Origin: Cycloclasticus sp.
GTDB taxonomy: Bacteria > Pseudomonadota > Gammaproteobacteria > Methylococcales > Cycloclasticaceae
Direction of reading: 5' to 3'
DNA: 14,031 nt
NCBI GenBank assembly: GCA_012960055.1
Contig: DUCA01000149.1
Location: forward strand, 379-14,409
Of the stretch, positions 13,861 through 14,031 are shown one piece after another. Numbering within the stretch: the stretch's first letter is position 1; each line of letters opens with the position of its first letter. The position numbers were made by a program, and so were the translations under genes. Below the pieces are notes generated by a model. That model ran no database searches and was not told the DNA's origin. It saw only the letters and a list, made by a program, of their open reading frames with translations.

Positions 13861-13887
13861 ACTTAATACATGACCCCACTTAATACA
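13854..13887. repeat. 17-bp tandem direct repeat at the right end of the RAYT unit
   Basis: TGACCCCACTTAATACA occurs twice head to tail (13854-13870 and 13871-13887) without mismatch. The first copy includes the outer part of the right inverted repeat. This could be a partial second end left by a transposition or replication event. Confidence 0.8.
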
Positions 13888-13901
13888 CTTACATATTACA
13901 A

Positions 13902-13927
13902 AAAAGCCCCGCAAAAGCGGGGCTTTT
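13902..13927 (-). terminator. Rho-independent terminator of the gene entering from the right
   Basis: An 11-bp perfect stem (13902-13912 with 13917-13927, core AGCCCCGC/GCGGGGCT) with a four-A loop. On the minus strand it ends in a run of T's. It starts 24 bp after the stop of the minus-strand partial gene, and no plus-strand gene ends nearby. Confidence 0.88.
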
Positions 13928-13950
13928 AATAACAATTAAAAGAACGAATT

Positions 13951-14031
13951 CTAATCGAAATTTACAACCTCTTCCTCTGCCACCATAAACAACGGTGTAC
14001 CGCCTGAAGAGATTTCAACGGCATGAGCAAC
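13951..14031 (-). CDS. 3' end of an unrecognised gene cut by the window edge
   Basis: The minus-strand frame is open from the window end to a TAG at 13953-13951, giving 26 residues: V-A-H-A-V-E-I-S-S-G-G-T-P-L-F-M, then V-A-E-E-E-V-V-N-F-D. A strong terminator follows, which supports a real gene end. The other minus-strand frames were not followed in detail. The fragment is too short to assign a family. Confidence 0.6.
   Translation of the reverse strand, partial: VAHAVEISSGGTPLFMVAEEEVVNFD

Larger units (their letters stand above)
13073..13867. mobile_element. RAYT unit bounded by inverted repeats
   Basis: A single transposase gene fills the space between perfect 17-bp inverted repeats, 13080-13096 (GGGGTCAGACTCGACTT) and 13844-13860. 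With one mismatch the similarity extends a further seven bases outward on each side (13073 and 13867). The unit sits immediately behind the porin terminator and before the next gene's terminator, so it interrupts nothing obvious. The repeat contains GTCG, similar in kind to the short guide motifs of REP elements. RAYT genes are usually domesticated single copies serving dispersed REP sequences, but paired ends leave open that this unit moves as a whole. Confidence 0.65.

Noticed and set aside
13854..13887. Possible CRISPR-like or iteron array from the 17-bp repeats
   Set aside because: Only two directly abutting copies without spacers, tied to a transposase end; no cas genes or replication gene nearby.

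Overview
The window looks like a chromosomal segment of a flagellated gammaproteobacterium of moderate, AT-leaning base composition. The evidence is EpmB, the adjacent prmB-aroC-MFS set, a CheW/DUF2802 chemotaxis tail next to a FliK-like gene, a FadL-type porin and a REP-associated tyrosine transposase. Most of these are typical of the Pseudomonas/Cellvibrio/Oceanospirillum side of the class. The exact genus cannot be read from the sequence.

Layout. The 3' part of epmB (elongation factor P lysylation) enters on the left on the + strand. A cytosolic 5'-nucleotidase (816-1715, -) follows. Then comes a two-gene minus-strand unit of secreted paralogs of unknown function (4117 down to 1808), closed by a strong terminator at 1764-1787. 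Further right, minus-strand genes prmB, aroC and an MFS transporter (7491 down to 4227) are packed with gaps of 25 and 33 bp. A divergent intergenic region with an inverted repeat separates them from an HDOD regulator with a degenerate cyclic-nucleotide-binding domain (7588-8835, +). This is followed by a FliK-like reading frame that appears broken by two compensating frameshifts (8853-9485). Facing it on the minus strand are cheW, an overlooked 55-codon gene and a DUF2802 membrane protein. The small gene and the DUF2802 gene are coupled by a TAATG overlap. The FliK-like and DUF2802 stop codons share a single CTAG.

The roughly 730 bp between cheW and the FadL-like gene holds no convincing large gene. 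It carries a 24-codon ORF with a good ribosome binding site, a nested set of long inverted repeats (10799-11012), a candidate promoter, two adjacent perfect palindromes and a triple 7-bp repeat just before the porin start. The porin gene (11301-13016) ends in a clear terminator. Directly after it sits a RAYT transposase gene bounded by perfect 17-bp inverted repeats, one of which encodes the end of the transposase. A 17-bp tandem repeat, another terminator and the last 26 codons of an unrecognised minus-strand gene close the window.

The best candidates for something undescribed are the tandem secreted paralogs, one with a duplicated C-x-N-R-A-G-F cysteine motif, the nested palindromic element, and the small gene between cheW and the DUF2802 gene. 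No defence system, CRISPR array, tRNA or rRNA was seen.
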